Shown one piece after another: positions 4,658 to 5,337 of a DNA stretch of 5,337 nucleotides (the first letter of the stretch is position 1; the number at the start of each line of letters is the position of its first letter). The stretch comes from an uncultured Bacteroidales bacterium (GTDB lineage: Bacteria; Bacteroidota; Bacteroidia; Bacteroidales; F082). Position numbers and translations under genes: made by a program. Location: the NCBI GenBank assembly GCA_905234765.1, contig CAJOIF010000069.1:1-5337 (forward strand), in the 5' to 3' direction. The notes beneath the pieces are model-generated. The model was not told where the DNA came from, did not search any database, and worked only from the letters and a program-made list of their open reading frames with translations.

Positions 4658-5337
4658 TTAATTGATGATAATGTCTTCGCTGATATGGGTGATAATGGTG
4701 TTACATTCCTCCTGGTCGTCATAGAAGAAGAGCCATAGGGTGCGGTTGTCGTAGTCGGCGGCGGTGATGTAACCCATGTGGCCGTGACTTTGGGCATCGT
4801 CCATGATGCGGTCGCCAAATTCTTTTTGCTGTTGCAGACTGGGATTCGGGCTTGTATTCGCCTGGATTTTTTCGTTAATCAGCCCAACGACAATAGCGCG
4901 TGAAACGGTTAAGATGTAGTCGTCATAGGTGTTGTCGGTGACTTCATGTTCTATCTCGCCTTGGCCAATGATGATGGCAGTGTTAGGCAGCAACGAGTCG
5001 GGAGCCTGAAAACTCTTCATGATTTCGCGAATCTTGTCTGCAACAATGAGGGTGAATTTCTCGATGTCTTTTTCGGGTATCTGACTGATGTCGGTCAAAG
5101 TGTCGAGGACGGCCTCATCCAAAAAATCAGTTTCGATGCCGACACCCACCATAACTGGATTGTCGTCGTTTGGACAATTCATGGCAGCGGTGCCGGAAGG
5201 CATCATGCCGAAATCTTGTTTCAGGGTTTCCCAGTCCGCTTCTTCGTTGGCTTGGATCATCAAGGCGTCGATCTTGTTGCCGTTGAGGCAGAAGTCGCCC
5301 ATGAAGGCCACGGTCAGGTTCGGATCCTCGGCGTATT
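4658..5337 (-). CDS. Protein of unknown function (start lies beyond the right edge)
   Basis: The frame is open from the right edge to TAA at 4658-4660, giving 225 residues without their true N-terminus. It reads through a GTG at 5311 and an ATG at 5302, but neither is needed as a start because the frame continues upstream (YAEDPNLTVAFMGDF). The protein is acidic and rich in Asp, Glu, Asn and Ile. It shows no membrane helix, no sorting domain and none of the catalytic motifs I know. Residues such as IEKFTLIVADKIREIMKSFQ suggest amphipathic helices, and the end (LWLFFYDDQEECNTIITHI) suggests a closing beta strand. I do not recognise the family. Its stop is 26 bases before the next start, so it is probably in one operon with the frameshifted T9SS cargo gene. 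The signal peptide status cannot be judged from this fragment. Confidence 0.75.
   Translation of the reverse strand, partial: YAEDPNLTVAFMGDFCLNGNKIDALMIQANEEADWETLKQDFGMMPSGTAAMNCPNDDNPVMVGVGIETDFLDEAVLDTLTDISQIPEKDIEKFTLIVADKIREIMKSFQAPDSLLPNTAIIIGQGEIEHEVTDNTYDDYILTVSRAIVVGLINEKIQANTSPNPSLQQQKEFGDRIMDDAQSHGHMGYITAADYDNRTLWLFFYDDQEECNTIITHISEDIIIN

Noticed and set aside
4600..4818. A 72-codon minus-strand frame over the gap between the last two genes
   Set aside because: It overlaps the end of the unknown gene in another frame, has a low-complexity translation, and only happens to end at the TGATG next to the frameshift.

Overview
The window looks like a piece of a Bacteroidota genome, most likely order Bacteroidales. 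Three signs point that way. Promoters fit the Bacteroidota pattern (TTTG, a spacer of about 20 bases, then TAnnTTTG). Two neighbouring proteins end in type A sorting domains of the type IX secretion system (T9SS). One regulator has the TPR / membrane helix / coiled coil / C-terminal HTH layout common in this phylum. I cannot name a genus. All confident genes are on the minus strand, so they read from right to left.

Right to left. (1) A gene of unknown function runs in from beyond the right edge and ends at 4658. (2) After 26 bases comes a T9SS cargo gene. Its signal peptide is broken by a 4-base tandem duplication (TCAGTCAG, 4600-4607): the MKK start at 4631 is out of frame with the body of the protein, and removing one copy restores a perfect signal peptide. 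(3) A strong hairpin with G-U pairs (3691-3728) fills most of the gap to the next gene. (4) A secreted thioredoxin-fold protein with a CGQC motif and its own T9SS sorting domain lies at 2574-3650. (5) A small region follows with two back-to-back promoters that share a palindromic CAAATTTG. The minus-strand one drives (6) a membrane-bound TPR/HTH regulator (853-2376). The plus-strand one may drive a doubtful 53-codon ORF or an RNA antisense to the thioredoxin gene. (7) Four copies of TAGTTGAT precede the promoter of (8) a 72-residue XRE-like DNA-binding protein (436-654). (9) An 89-bp palindromic repeat made of two inverted, covarying hairpin units (263-351) follows. (10) The first 25 codons of another exported protein leave the window on the left.

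Taken together this is an accessory region with three exported proteins, two of them clear T9SS cargo, and two regulators. The two genes around the 26-base gap are probably co-transcribed, while the two regulators have their own promoters. I infer no shared pathway beyond that. The most notable points are the reversible-looking signal-peptide frameshift, the symmetric divergent promoter, the repeated octamer upstream of the XRE gene, and the covarying palindromic repeat. I see no tRNA, rRNA, CRISPR array, insertion sequence or transposase.
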